Shown here: positions 22,551-34,664 of the stretch, piece by piece
Layout of the letters: each line of letters starts with the position of its first letter
How positions within the stretch are numbered: the stretch's first letter is position 1
Assembly (NCBI GenBank): GCA_029378245.1
Contig: JARKIF010000063.1
Coordinates: 62,001-126,000 of the forward strand
Origin: Roridomyces roridus
Lineage: Eukaryota; Basidiomycota; Agaricomycetes; Agaricales; Mycenaceae
DNA length: 64,000 nucleotides
Direction of reading: 5' to 3'
The notes under the pieces: model-generated
Databases searched by the model: none
Told to the model about the DNA's origin: nothing
Seen by the model: the letters and a program-made list of their open reading frames with translations, nothing else
Program-made: the position numbers and the translations under genes

Positions 22551-23891
22551 TCACATAACGATACAAAGATCCTCCGAGTCGGAACCATAAACCCATCCAC
22601 CATCTAGCAATGGCGACATACATCTGCGTTTACTCCGATGCAGATGCTTCTCCTCCTCCTTTTCGGCTCCCTCATCCTCGCTATCTTCCCACCAGCGGCG
22701 TTTCTGCCCTCGTGGTGGTTTTGTAGGCGTGGGCGTGCCTTGCTGCTCGTCCTCAGCCTCGGAATCCTGGACATCGGTGGCGTCCACACCTTCCTCCTGT
22801 GTCGCAGTCGTCCGACTCGGCCTTGGCGTCACTGTTGGTGCACAAGATTCAGACGCAGCGACCTCTTCGTCCTCCTCTTTGTCCACTCGCTTGCACGGGA
22901 GGTCACCCAGGACAAGTCGAATCGGTGCGAGTGGAATGCGCATCCGTGCGCGAGCGGGGAGGGAACGTATGACACGTGGGGGTAATGTCAATGCCGGCGT
23001 TGGCGAGACGCTGCGCAGCGGCTTCAGAATCGGATAATGAAGGAGGAGTGTGACGTACCTGGACTCAGCCTTCTTTGACGAGACCGATGTAGACCCAGGC
23101 TTGGCCTTGGCCTGTGGGGTGTCGACCCAGACGGTAAATCCTGGGTAGTGCTCGCTCTTCGTGACGTCGTCGGCCTCGTCCTGTTCATCCTCCTCAGCGC
23201 CGCCCACGGCCTCGGACTCAGACTCGTCTTTCGGCTCTGGTCTACGATTCACGACGTCAGCGATGAGAAACCCAAGGTGAGTGGCACACATACGCGGGCT
23301 CGATATTTTCCTTATCGTTGCTCTGCGTGCTAGAGCCGAGGTCAATGAGGGCGGAGGCGCCGAGGGAGGGTGGCACACACACCTTGGAATGACATCGTCC
23401 GAGTTTTCTTCGTCCTGCGACCTACTACGGAAGTGAGCCCTCGGCGAAGAGAGAGCGAGGTGGGTGGCATACCTTGTCGTCGCGGCGTCCTCTTGATTCT
23501 CATCGTCTTCATCAGCCTCTTCGTCGTCTAGCCTACAAGACATCCGGGTCAGTCGTAGAGCAACGGGCGAGGGGTGGCACGTACCCAGGGTGCACGTATA
23601 TCTCGTCACCCTCGATGCACCCCTCGTCCTCTGGCTCCGTTTCCTCGTCCTCGTCCTCGACGTCAGGATTCAACGCAATGGCGGGCAGCAGATAGAATTT
23701 GGCGCTGTAGAATCGGGGACGTTAGCGACGGAGAACAACGCAGTGAGGTGATCATACCGTTCGTCTTCGTACTTCTTCTCGGCATCTTTAACGACCTCCC
23801 GCTCCCGCTCTTCGAAAGCACCGCGTTCTGACGCGGGCCTCAGGTAATAGCACGGGGAGTCAGAGTCCGAGTCCTGCGGTTCGATCGGCAT
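22551..23891 (-). CDS. Acidic Asp/Glu-rich protein, probably nuclear, function unknown
   Basis: Seven exons give 344 aa: 23891-23758, 23704-23585, 23532-23473, 23424-23383, 23329-23294, 23241-23059, 23010-22551. All splice phases agree. The N-terminal two thirds are mostly acidic and Ser-rich, with a short hydrophobic strand (AKFYLLPAIALNP). A conserved-looking stretch HYPGFTVWVDTP precedes a basic/hydrophobic part (LPPRVIRSLPARARMRIPLA). The C-terminus has clustered basic residues (GQKRRWW, HRSKRRC) that could be nuclear localisation signals. The introns are unusually alike, nearly all starting GTRYGTGCCACC or similar. I know no family for it. Confidence 0.7.
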
Positions 23892-24699
23892 TCTTTCCAA
23901 ATTTATGGTCTGGGCTGCGGGGGAGAAGCGGGGGTGCAGAGACAAGGTTGTGCAACCTTGTTTGGTGCGTGGTCCAAGAGTCATCAACGCGCTCCATTAT
24001 TCGACGGATTTGGCAATCGGTGGTGTACCATTGTTCGGCTTTGGTCTGATGCGTGATCACGTTGGCGCCAGGACTGCAGGCGAAGATCTAGAATTCGAAG
24101 GCCTCGGTGATTCTCACTGAATAAATATCCGCGAGACACTCATGCCTTCTAGGAATTATCGGTCCTCCCTGCGCACTCGTGCACACAACTACTTGCCGTG
24201 ATTCTTCTCTGGTCATCAACTCGACTTCCGGGCTTCGTTCTTCTAGCCGCTGGTGCTCCAACGCATGTCGTCAGCTGCCTAGGACTACCCGCAGCGATCC
24301 ACACCAGTTCGATTCTTCAGTGAACAGTGCTGGATTTCCCTCCGGATCACTCAAACACCCTCATTTCGCCATTTCGGCGACCGTGATGATGGGACGGGCA
24401 GCCTAGGCCGTATTCCAAAGGACGGTGAGTCGAATATTTGGCTGTTCCCGACCTGGGAATGGCCCAAATCCTATTACATATCACGGTATTTCATATGACG
24501 GCATAGAGACTCTACTGTACACATATCATACATGTTCCCGGAGTGCGGGTAAGCACCCAGTTCTAAAAACGCATCGCACCGCGCTGATCGTCCGCAGTCG
24601 CAGGCGCCACCTTCTCTCCCCTCTATGTACCTATTCGAAATTTATCATAGGGCAGCCGGAATGCAAGTTAAAAGTGGTGTGTATTATATATCTCTGTCC
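23892..24699. other. Intergenic region
   Basis: No coding evidence; it holds the promoter side of the acidic-protein gene. Confidence 0.4.
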
Positions 24700-25175
24700 T
24701 ACACGAATATTGATCCTCGGGTTTCCTCCACCAGAAATAGTCCCCGTGCGGCGCCCATGGGGCGCCCTGGCCCAAATTGTCAGATATCATGTATGTTGTA
24801 TGCCTCTGACTCTGTGTCCTACAATATTGATCTCATGTTTCCTACAACAGAAATAGTCTTCGCGCGGCGCCCTGGCCCAAAGTGTCAAATAATGTATGTG
24901 TTGAATTCGACAACTAATCAAGTACAGGAAGCTGGGGGGCTTGAGCTCGCAAGCCCCCGTATATATACTAAATCTAATGCTGCTCCGCAGCGCTGCGCAG
25001 ACTCCGGCGCAGCCGTAGAAGCAGAATCCGCGGCGTCCCAAATATTCCCCATCCCGTGGTTTCTCCGTGCACACAGCGGGCCTATTCCCAACAGTATGTT
25101 GTATGCCTGTGACTCTCTGCCGTACAGGAATGTTGATCTCACGTTTCCTCCAACAGAAATAGTCACCGCGCGGCG
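24700..25175. repeat. Three-unit dispersed tandem repeat
   Basis: A unit reading about TATTGATCTCATGTTTCC, then ACAACAGAAATAGTC and GCGCGGCGCCC, occurs at 24707-24768, 24828-24881 and 25132-25181. The unit TGTTGTATGCCTCTGACTCT precedes the last two. Copies differ by some substitutions and the spacing is irregular. Confidence 0.6.
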
Positions 25176-25766
25176 CCCAAATCCGAGGTCTGGTCTGGTG
25201 TGGCACAAAGAGGGCCCGTCTTTTCTCACCCCTGATAGGCGGGTCAGCGCCAGTGCCGCTTGGACCACCCACACAGATGGCGGACCATCCAGATTCCAGG
25301 GGGTTAGCGGGTCACAGGGATCCCCGCGACCATAGAGTCCAATTCAATTCAACCCGTGTGAGAGCGGGACTAGATCAAGACTACGTTCATAGTTGCGGCA
25401 TCTCACGCACTCCCCGGAGGAGTCCTTCTTGACTTGTTCTCCGTAAGCCGAGAACGACGTCGTCCCGATGTTTCAGGCCCTCCGAAAATGGTGGGCTGAG
25501 TAAGGGCAGCCGGTGCGGCATCGCATACCGGCTTCCCAGACGCTGGGCCAGTGTGTGGGTGGTGGACATACGGAATGCAGCAGATGAAGCTACCAAGTAC
25601 TCTTGTCTTCGAAGCCCGCGCAGACTCACTATGTTAAATCAAGGCTTATTTACCTCGGCCTCGTCGGCGGTTGAGAGGAGCAATATTCGGGTGCTGTTAC
25701 CCCACTCGGGAAAGCCGGTTCAGGACTATTGAGTTTTATCCTGGTACGTACGTATACGGAACTGGG

Positions 25767-25774
25767 ATAAAAGG
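25767..25774 (+). promoter_or_regulatory. TATA-like element of peroxygenase B
   Basis: ATAAAAGG, 48 bp before the ATG, in a GGGATAAAAGGACAA context shared with copies C and D. Confidence 0.6.
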
Positions 25775-25814
25775 ACAAAGGCGCCGCAGTGCATCCTCCC
25801 CATTGCCCTCCTCG

Positions 25815-27418
25815 ATGCGGTTTCTCACTCTCCTCTCCCTCTTCTTCCTCCACGTCGTTAATGCACAGGTTCAAGTGCTTGATGGGCAAACTGCGACCCT
25901 CATAAGCTTCCCTGCGGCACCGACCGACACTGGGTTGAAACAAATCCCTGACGCTGCGCACCCGTTCATCGCACCTGGGCCGGATGATCAGCGTGGTCGT
26001 AAGTCAACTTCTTCATTCATTTTACAAGAGCTGGATCCTGAATTACCATTGCAGCTTGTCGTACGTCCTTCAAGGGATCGAATATGTGAATGGGCTGACG
26101 AATTACAGCTGCAATGAACATCCTCGCGAACCACGGCTATATCTCGAGAAAGTGGGCGTATGATCTCGCATCTTGAACGTTACTGAGAGATATATTCGTT
26201 GCAGCGGCGTCTCCACGTTTGAGGAAATCACGCTCGGTGTGGTAGAGGCCTTCAACCTCGAAATCAACTTTGGCGCGTTTATCGTCGCCGGAAACATGGT
26301 ACACATTTATCCCGCTTCGATTTGCACATTCTGGATAATCCTTTTGTTGTAGCTTATCCGTGGCAACCCGTTCGTGAACAAGATATCCATTGGTGGAGTC
26401 TCATCTCTTGTTCCTCCTCTTCCCGGAGGAATTGGGAGTAATGTAACGGGCGGGATCGCTAAACACGGCGGATTTGAAGGTACGCGAGCTTTGTCACACT
26501 TTGTTTCCTTCGGCTGAAATTACCTGGCAAGGGGATGCGTCGATGACTCGGGCCGACGCGGCCATTGGAGATAACAAGGACTTCCAGGACATTCTCTACG
26601 ATCTTGACCTCCTGTCTCTGGGCAAGTTTGGTGACGACGGGCCAGAGGGTCCGAACACGATCTTCAACGTGCAGACCATGACCGCGATGAAGCAGCGGAA
26701 TCTACAGATGGATCAAATGGCGGACCCTGAAGTGAGTTGCCGACTTCAATTTGTTGGTTGGGAATAACATGCAATGGCTAGTATCACTTCACTCCCATAC
26801 GTACCGTTGGTGCATTCCTTGAGGCGGCCTTTGTATTGGGGTGAGTTCTTTGTACTCAACAGTTGCATCGTGGCATACTCAGCGTGCTCCCAGCATCTTC
26901 GCCAATGGTGCGTTTCAAGTCGAGTCATCTCATTTGAACTTTCTAATCTTGCCACACATGCAGGAACGACGAATCAATCCTCCATCTCCACCATCGGTTC
27001 TTTCTTCAGAAACCAGACCTTCCCAGAGAACTGGCACCGCGCAGCAGGGCCGGTGACTGGCGGATTTCTTTCGGCAATATCCGCAAATATCCAGGCGGGC
27101 ATCGACCCCAATTTGACTGTCGCTGCGCATAACGATGCATCGGGCAATCTGGTGCCGGACACACCGCCCCCAGCGCCGTTTAATATTGACGGTGTAAGCA
27201 AGCCTGGTTCAACTTTTACTCTCGTGATACTGAATCCCTCAACTTGACAGGGCTGCGAGTTTTATTATGATCTATTCTCGAACATGCCTGCGGGGCTCGC
27301 GAATGTCACGGGTGTGTTCAAGCAGAATGTGGACTTGCTCACGAGTGTGGTCAGAGCGGCCATTGCGCCGCCCGAGTGCAATCAAACTCTGGTGCCGTTT
27401 GGTCCGCCGGTCAATTGA
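25815..27418 (+). CDS. Heme-thiolate peroxidase / unspecific peroxygenase, copy B
   Basis: Ten exons give 374 aa: 25815-25998, 26055-26060, 26109-26151, 26205-26298, 26353-26479, 26532-26731, 26782-26840, 26894-26907, 26964-27193, 27251-27418. There is a signal peptide (MRFLTLLSLFFLHVVNA), then RGPCPAMNILANHG with its ligand Cys on the 6-nt second exon, GGFEGDASMTRAD (Mg site) and TPIRTVGAFLEAAF (Arg..Glu pair). The C-terminus has two Cys (GCEFYYD, PPECNQT) able to form a disulfide as in long-type peroxygenases. Several N-x-S/T sites suggest glycosylation. It lacks two introns found in C and D, one of them different from those missing in A. All catalytic residues are kept, so it is probably active. 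Confidence 0.93.
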
Positions 27419-27830
27419 GCAATTGTCGGGGTGGTTGGGTATCGATGCATCTTAGTCTCCAAAGTTCAACATAATCTGCAATTTCAACAAGTCAATAGTA
27501 CTTGCCTCCGTGGACAACTCTAGTAAAAGCCAGCGATATTCGATTGATTGGACGATGGCTCCTTTTTGAATCAGTGCGTTCGAGCAACGAGAACAGTGCG
27601 GGCTTTACTCGTTCGGGTTCATCGGATTTTACCGAGGTGATCAAAGCCACTCGTCGAACTAGTCAATGAACAAGCGGTATAAATCGGTGTTTTCGAAACA
27701 GGGAGAGCAGCCCCATGCCCACATTATTGTGTTAGCACGACGGCAGAAATGCATGATGGAATTCCCGGCGCATTTGAAAGCAGTTCAAGTTCAGCAGAAC
27801 GCGCGTTGAATCTATCGCAAGACGGAGAAG

Positions 27831-29113
27831 TTAATCGTCGAGAGGCAGCTCGAAAACAGAAAATCCGGCTTGTGCATCGAAATCGTCCACAGAAACCCGC
27901 TCCCACTCCCACCCAATTTTCTCCGTGCGACGTTGCCTGCACAAGATGAGTATGATGAATGTGAAACTGCGGCTGCCGACCTATACAACAGCCTATGAGA
28001 GTGGGAGAAGCTGCCACCCAAGTTTGAAACGCAGCATCATCGCTCTGGGCGTCGACGACAAATTTAGGCCGCGGTGTGGCATACGTTAATGAAAAATATG
28101 CAATCTGGGTGAACTGTGGCAGCTGTGCAGTGACATGTTGAAGTGCGGTCTATAATTATAAAGTCAGACCAATGCGCGAGCAAAGGGGTGAGGGGACGCA
28201 CGATACCCAACGGATTCGTCTCAATTTCTCGCAGTTGCAGACTCCGGATGCGAGGGAATTCCGCAGAGAGAGCTCGCAAAATTGTCTGAATTGGATTATC
28301 CAATTCCAAGGCGGAATACTCGAGGGACAGAACGAACGGGAGATTGGGGTTGCTGGCTGCCTGGAGTGCCCGTGCGTCGCACTCTATCCTTAACTCGTCG
28401 ACGTAGACTCGAGCAGTCTCGAGGGATCGAGTAGAGAGCTTGTCGAGGAAGAGAGGGTCCCCGTTATAATGCCGTAGATTCGGGAGGAACGTGGGCCCTG
28501 GCCCGAGGGAGCCGGGCGCGCCAACGGCCGACAGAAAGACGCGAACAATAGACGGATGTTGGGAAAGGAACTTGGCAAAGCCTGTAGCAGTGGAGCCGTC
28601 GGTGCACATCACCTCGATACGGCACCACGACAGGTTAGGCCAGGTGAGGCAGGCCAAACGAGTGATTATCTCGGAGTTTAAGATGTCATCGAAGGAGAGA
28701 AATTCGAGATTTCTCATGAGCTCCATGGCCTCGAAGAGGAGATCATAGTCGACAGGAGGTGAAAAGGGCCACTGTCTGCCAAAAGTGTGTGAGTTGAGTC
28801 TCCCATGAAAGAGTCAGACGTACCGCAGAAAGGTCAGGGATCGCACAGCTTCGGCACGCTCAGGATTACGGATGAGCGACTGCAGAAAGCTGTTCAAAGT
28901 CCCTTCACACGGGCGGCCCTTCTTGTCCAGGCATTCGAGAGAAATGGCTCGATTGATAATGGGCAATACCAGCCCATGAAACAGCTTTGAAACGCGACAC
29001 AGGGTGGCCTGGTCGGGGTTGTTCGCGCATCGGATGATCCCGGTGAGGACCTCGTTCGGGAGCCAGAGGGTTATGACCATCCGGGCTCTGTGAGCGCGCC
29101 GTGTCAGGACCAT
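27831..29113 (-). CDS. F-box-like protein
   Basis: Exon 1 (29113-28824) carries an F-box-like start, LPNEVLTGIIRCANNPDQAT then LCRVSKLFHGLVLPIINRAI. Exon 2 (28775-28202) holds leucine-rich, irregular repeats and ends at a GTGCGT donor; exon 3 starts at 28149 (TALQHVTAQLPQFTQIAYFS). The last ~120 bases are open in more than one frame. One ends in the acidic tail FELPLDD with a stop at 27831, but reaching it needs a one-base shift or an unseen intron near 27880, so the 3' end is unsure and the gene may be damaged there. A second Met at 29131 is possible. F-box proteins bring substrates to SCF ubiquitin ligases; agaricomycetes have many such divergent copies. Confidence 0.65.
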
Positions 29114-29489
29114 GGTGGTGGTCAGAAGCAAGAGAGAATGGGCGTGATCGCACTGATTTTCGTGATTGCCGCTGAGTCGCTCGCGCCTTTTCTTTTACAT
29201 CGCCTCTCTTCCTTTTTTTCTCTATCTCTGCAGCCACGTACTGCAACACGACCAGACTTTCCTGGGCACTGGCAGTGGCAGCGCCTCCCCCCTCGGCCGA
29301 CAATCTCCCGATTTGGATTGCTCCCGAGGCTGTTTGGCGCCCGCCCGAGCGCTTCCATCGTCGATTCGCAGCAGCACCGTGGCGTCTCCCGCACGCGGTC
29401 TTGCCAAAACCCTACCCTTCCACCGATTCCAGAGCTCTTCGACCCAAACTTTCTGGACGTTCTCATCCCACCTTCCAAGCTTCGGGACA

Positions 29490-31432
29490 ATGCTGGCTCA
29501 CGGAGCCCAATGGTGGACGTCTCGAGTGCCGATTCGAGCGAGGAGGACTGGTATGACTATAAACGCTCCCGGATATTAGCTGCGTTCTATGACATCTGGC
29601 GCTATGCCAAAATCTTTGGACAAGGTGCGTCCCTGTTTCCCTGCAGTATCATTATCGCTGACAGTGAGTTAGGCATGGGCGGAGGACCGGACGCTGACGC
29701 TCAAGATAATATGGAAGCTAAACAGAGTACGTGCTCCCCCTTGGAAGGGACGGGGGGACAATGAGGGTTTCTACCGGTACGTGCTTGATCACTTCATGCA
29801 AGCCACTGCTCATCGAGCTCCAGTGCATTTGGCAGGCTATACCATAACCATCCGCATACTGCTATCGGGAATCTATCCTGGCTCTCGCTACCGTCGACGA
29901 GCTGAGTATCATATCCCGCCAGAGCACCAAGTTTCTGCGTCGGCTTCCGGATGTACAGCCTCGTGTCAGCCCGCCGCCCAACCTCAAGAAGTCTCTCGTC
30001 AAGGCACGGAATGCCGCCGTCGGTGTAGCGAATCACGCCCGTATACAAGGCAAGCTCGCGGACCCCAAATACTCGGGCCAAAACGACGATATTTCACTTG
30101 CGCCCAAGTGGCCCCAAGCCCCCTTGCTATGCACGACCGACACGCTAGCATCTCCACTGCCATTGCCCACCTCGTCCTAGCCATGCTTAAGGATCTCCCC
30201 CCGAGTCTCCAGAAGCCACTGATATCCTCCGCTCGTTCTACCGACGCTGCATCCTCACCCCTCTCCGTCAGCGACGCTCATGTCAGCCAATCGGTGGGCG
30301 GATATTCCGCACGAGCGCGTCAATCGGGTCTGCATGAAGAAGAACGAGTACCGTTTCTTGCACGATCCCGAGGGATTCCAGAAATACCTCGTGTCGATCG
30401 ACTAGGGGAGGCGGCGGCGGCCTGTCGATTCTGTCACGACGGCCACGAGCTTATCGGGGAATTAGCCTGGCTGAGGGCACCACGGAGGTGCTGAAGCATC
30501 GGGAGACGCTCGTGGAGATGGATTGGCCTGTGCTTGAGGAGCAGTGGAAGACGGTGGTGCAGAATCTGCGCGAGGCGGGGACGGTCAAGAATGCCATCAG
30601 TGTGCTCGAACGTCTCGGGGTCGATGGGGTGCTTGCAATACCACCACCGCTACCCCGACCAGGTTTCTGTCCACGCTGATGTATTGCCCGCCGTATCTCT
30701 CTCCCTGCTCCTCGCTCGGCTCGTGAAGCCACCGTTCGATGGATTCGTCACTTTCTCGCAGGACCCCGAGTTCGTCCAGCTGGATCCACACAAGAGCCTT
30801 CGTGAGACTGCCATGAACATGGGGAGCGCTCCGTGGCAGGTCAATGTGGACTTGTATGCTGTCTTCATGCACGTCATCCTCCCGCTCGCGATCAAGAACA
30901 AAGTCAAGCCCGAGGATATCCTCAAGCGCGTATACGTCTTTACGGATCGCACATTCGACAAGTGCGTGGTGGGCGTTGAGGCTTGGGAGGTCCAGCAGAG
31001 GTCAAGCTCGCTTGGGAGGTGCATCCGGTCCTGGGGCAAGGAGGAGTGGGAGTGGGAGTGGCTGAAGAAGAAGCGGCTCATGTGGGGCACGACATATGAT
31101 CGGATTGGACGGGCGTTCAGGGAGGCGGGGTATGAGATTCCGAAGATTGCGTTTTGCAATCTGCGATCCGCAATCTGCGATCCGAATGGCAAGAGGCGCC
31201 CAAGGACCGGGAGGGTGTGACGATGCTGGGCCAAATCACGCCTGCGTTGCTGAGGGAGTTCATGGGCCGGACGGGGGAGGTGGTGAAGCAGAAGGTCGTA
31301 AAGGAGGAGTTTGACTGGGAGAAGTTTCGCGCGGAACGGGAGGCTGAGGGAGGCACTTGGCAGAGAGACCTGAGGCGGATGAGGAAGAAGTTGGATCGGG
31401 ATTGCTACGCTGGCCTGGTCGTGTTAGATTAA
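29490..31432 (+). pseudogene. DUF2828-family (vWA-like) protein relic
   Basis: Fragments in different frames match the fungal DUF2828 family as I know it: RTLTLKIIWKLN near 29690, HARIQGKLADPKY near 30040, GFQKYLVSID near 30385, EEQWKTVVQNLREAG near 30540, VSGSMG near 30620, and LPAVSLSLLLARLVKPPFDG with NLYAVF-like and VYVFTD strands to 30960. The metal-site motif DxSxS reads NVSGS. Frames change before it, and at 31156-31183 a 14-bp direct duplication (GCAATCTGCGATCC twice) breaks the frame just before LRSEWQEAPKDREG. The rest runs to a stop at 31432. One or two stops also fall inside. I call it a pseudogene, though some frame changes could be introns. Confidence 0.7.
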
Positions 31433-31565
31433 AGCATTAAACCCCACATTGTATCCTTGGCACGAAAACGCAGGACCGGCGGTATTGCCTAATCGGGACT
31501 TGCCTCTTTCCCTCTCCCACAAACGAGGCGTGGGCGTCGCGTGTATCTTGGTCCTCGCTGTACAT

Positions 31566-32752
31566 ATGTCTCGGGTGTATGCCGACGCCAATGCCCTTCG
31601 TGGCAAACCCTGGTACGACTACAACAAGTTTCGGATCGAATGGAGCTCTCCAGACCGATATGAAATCGTCCGTCGACTCGGGGGCGGGAGATATTCAGAG
31701 GTCCGTCCAGTCTTTCTATATCTGTTCTCACAACTCCCGTTAACCTTTTATCCCAGGTCTTTGAGGGCACGGATACCGTCAACGGTGACCGCTGTGTTAT
31801 CAAGGTCTTGAAGCCAGTGGCGAGCCACAAAATCAAGCGCGAGACAAAGGTTCTGCGTAACCTCGCTGGCGCACCCAACGTCATCTCGCTCATTGACGTT
31901 GTTAGAGACCGCAAGTTGTTTCGTCTTGTCCCCACCCTGCGCGCTGGCTGACCTTGAATTTGTAGCGTCCCGCGTCTACCATAGTCTCATCACCGAATAT
32001 GTAGACAATACCGAGTGGAACCAGCTCTACACACGGCTCACTGACGCCGATATCCGACGCTACATGTTCCAGCTCCTCACGGCCCTCGACTTTGTCCATT
32101 CGAATGGGATTATGCATCGCGACGTCAAGCCAGGGAATGTCATGATTGACCACCAACGGCAGAAGGTGCGTCTTTTACTCTCGCAGTCGTGGCCATCGAC
32201 TCATCTCCACCCAAGCTACGCCTCATCGACTGGGGACTGGCAGAATTCTACCACCCCGATACCGAGTACCACGTCCGAGTCGGGTCCCGGCACTACAAAT
32301 CTCCCGAGCTCCTCGTAGGCTACAAGCGTTACGACTACAGCCTCGACCTCTGGGCCACAGGCTGCATGTACGCCGCCATGATCTTCCGCAAACAACACTT
32401 TTTCCGTGGCGCCGACAACGACGACCAGCTGCTCAAAATCATGAAAGTGCTCGGCACAGCCAAATTCGACGCCTACCTCGCGGCGTATGGCATCCCGTTC
32501 GAGAGCGACATCGAAGACCTCCTGGGGTCGTACCAACCCCGGCCTTGGACCAAGTTTGTCAATTCGGAAAACGCCCACCTCGCTCATTCGGGGGCGATTG
32601 ACTTGCTGGATCGCTTGTTGCGCTTTGACCCAAAGGAGCGGCTCACGGCCAAGGAGGCCACGATGCACAGTTACTTTGGGACCGTCCGCGTCGAGGGTGG
32701 GCAGTCCAAGGTCGAGGCACATAGTGATTCGGGTTTTGCGTCCATGGATTGA
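31566..32752 (+). CDS. CKA1: Casein kinase 2 catalytic subunit alpha
   Basis: Four exons (31566-31700, 31757-31910, 31966-32165, 32216-32752) encode 341 aa, the normal size. It starts [20 protein letters not shown], as CK2 alpha does. The kinase marks are all there: glycine loop [12 protein letters not shown], Lys in CVIKVLKP, basic stretch SHKIKRETK, catalytic [12 protein letters not shown], and [10 protein letters not shown], the CK2-specific DWG in place of DFG. Then come [11 protein letters not shown] and [15 protein letters not shown]. The second intron begins GCAAGT, a GC-AG intron; only this splice gives the family's DP-SR sequence. The first loop Gly-Gly replaces the usual Gly-Arg and HRDVKPGN replaces HRDVKPHN, so it might be a diverged paralogue. 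CK2 phosphorylates acidic Ser/Thr sites in many proteins. Confidence 0.93.
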
Positions 32753-32899
32753 TTGACTTTTTTCCCCCTCCTTTCTGGTCTTTTGTCGTGATTGTACATA
32801 TACTATCATATCCCTCCCTGCCCGCTACTTGCATACCCACATTCCTGCTGTCTGTCTTTTAACGCATTTGTTATTCCCTTGCCATACGTAGATCGAATG

Positions 32900-34125
32900 C
32901 ATTCTATACGTCGCCTGCATATGTGCAAGGACCCCCATCGACCCTACTTTCCTGCTCATCCCACCAGCGAGCAAGGAAATCGCCAGACTCTAGCCCCAGA
33001 TGCACACCCGCACCGCACCTACACGCAAGCCGACCTGGACGCTCTCGCCCACGCTAGACTCATTCCAGCAGCTCACAGCCCAGGCGTACAACTCGCAGAT
33101 CGATTCCCTGCTGTCACGGGCGTGGCCAAGGAAGCTGCTCGTCGAGCCCGTGAAGGGAGGAGGCGCAATGAGGAGGCGGTGGGGAAGGATTTGCTGGGGA
33201 GGGATTTGCTGTATATACTGATGCTGGCTCCAGTGAACGAGTCGAGCGGTATCGAGTGCCCGGCCATGCTCCTGCAGTCCCGCGCGTGTAGAATAAAAGC
33301 TGGCGGACCCAAGTACCACGCCCTCTACATCCCCGTCGCCGTCTCGTCCCCGCGTGCCTCGTCGCCGACCTTTGGGATCCCTGCGTTTCTATCCCTCCTC
33401 CACACTCCGCAACGGTAGACCCATCCGCGTCCTGCGTCATCCAATCCTCCCACTGGTACCGCCGATGCACAGGGATTCGACTGACACGTCGCACCGAGTC
33501 AGCCACCACCACCACCACCGCTGCTTGTTCTCCGTGCTCGTCCTCGTCTTCCTGCAGCCCGCCGTCCGCCTCTCCCAAATGTCCATCCTCACCGAACCGT
33601 CATCCAAGTCACCCGTCCTCTCCATGGGAAGGAAGAGCGCCCCACCCGTAAGGAAGACATCCCTCGGCTCCACGACGGTAAGCTCATCGAGGCATTCGAG
33701 CTCGTCATCGCAGGGACACGATGGTGGGAGGAGAGGAGGATGGGTACGGGGAGGCTGTGGTGATCGACCGAGACGACGTATGGGGACTCCAGAGTCGCAA
33801 ATGCGAGTGTGACGACAACACGGTCCACGTTCCCTCGTACTGTCGTGGTGCTGCCCTCCCCGAATCCAGATCCACCACCTCGCCGAAACGGTCCGTCACT
33901 ACGCGTGGGGTATCTGCAGCAGCGTGCGTTCATTTGCCCCAGCGGAGGATCGAGAGCGTTGAAGGCTTCGTCGACGCAGGAGAAGACGACGAGGAGAACG
34001 GCGCGGCCGATTGGCCATTGCACTGCGCAGCTCCACTTCGTAGCGGGAGTGGAAGGGCTGAAGCAGCCAGCACCGAGGACGACGACGACGTCTGATGAGC
34101 TTTCAGAAGTACCTCATCTCGGTGA
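32900..34125 (+). pseudogene. Second DUF2828-like relic
   Basis: Short stretches echo the same family as the relic left of the kinase: GPKYHALYIPVA (about 33308), LIEAFELVIAGTRWWEERR (about 33685) and SFQKYLISVKQGRR (about 34096), in differing frames and mixed with Ser-rich sequence. No intact product can be built. The match is weaker than for the first relic. Confidence 0.4.
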
Positions 34126-34660
34126 AGCAGGGCCGGCGGTGATGCTGCAGCCTCACAAGAATCTCCAAAGAGATGCGCCGCCTGGTTAGGCACCAGTACC
34201 CTGCATTGGTAAAGCACAAAGCAGAGCTGGCAGCGATCCAAGCGCGCGTTCTCGAGGCGCAGCGGAAGAGGCTGGTGGACAATCTACGCGATCTGTGCGT
34301 ATCGGTCGGCGCGATACGAGGTGCCGGGATTGCATTTTCGGATTTGGCGGGACACGGGACGTTGGAGGTGCTGGAGTGCAGCCTGATCCCGAAGCGTCGG
34401 TCGAAGAGGATGGGTCGTTGTACGTCATGGAGGTGGGCCGATGCCGCAGCAGCAGGACAGTTTACTCCTGGGGGCGTTATTGAAAAGGGCACTGCCGAGG
34501 GGTGGGGGCTTGGTCGTCGTCAATCGAGCACATGTATACCTGCAAAGACGTATTTAGTGGATATGATACCCAGGAAATGGGCGAATATATGACCTTGGAG
34601 AGAGAGTCGTCGGCCTGAGCTGGGGAAAAAAACTACTTCTCAGCCAGTGAGTGAATCGAG
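34126..34660 (+). other. Open stretch of unknown nature
   Basis: A 139-aa frame (34173-34592) has a Leu/Arg/Glu-rich helical stretch (LAAIQARVLEAQRKRLVDNL). It may be a coding remnant; I recognise nothing. Confidence 0.25.
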
Positions 34661-34664
34661 TGAC

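Noticed and set aside
22551..23990. A longer start of the acidic-protein gene at 23987
   Set aside because: The extra N-terminal stretch is in another reading context and ATG at 23891 gives a clean acidic start with all splice phases matching.
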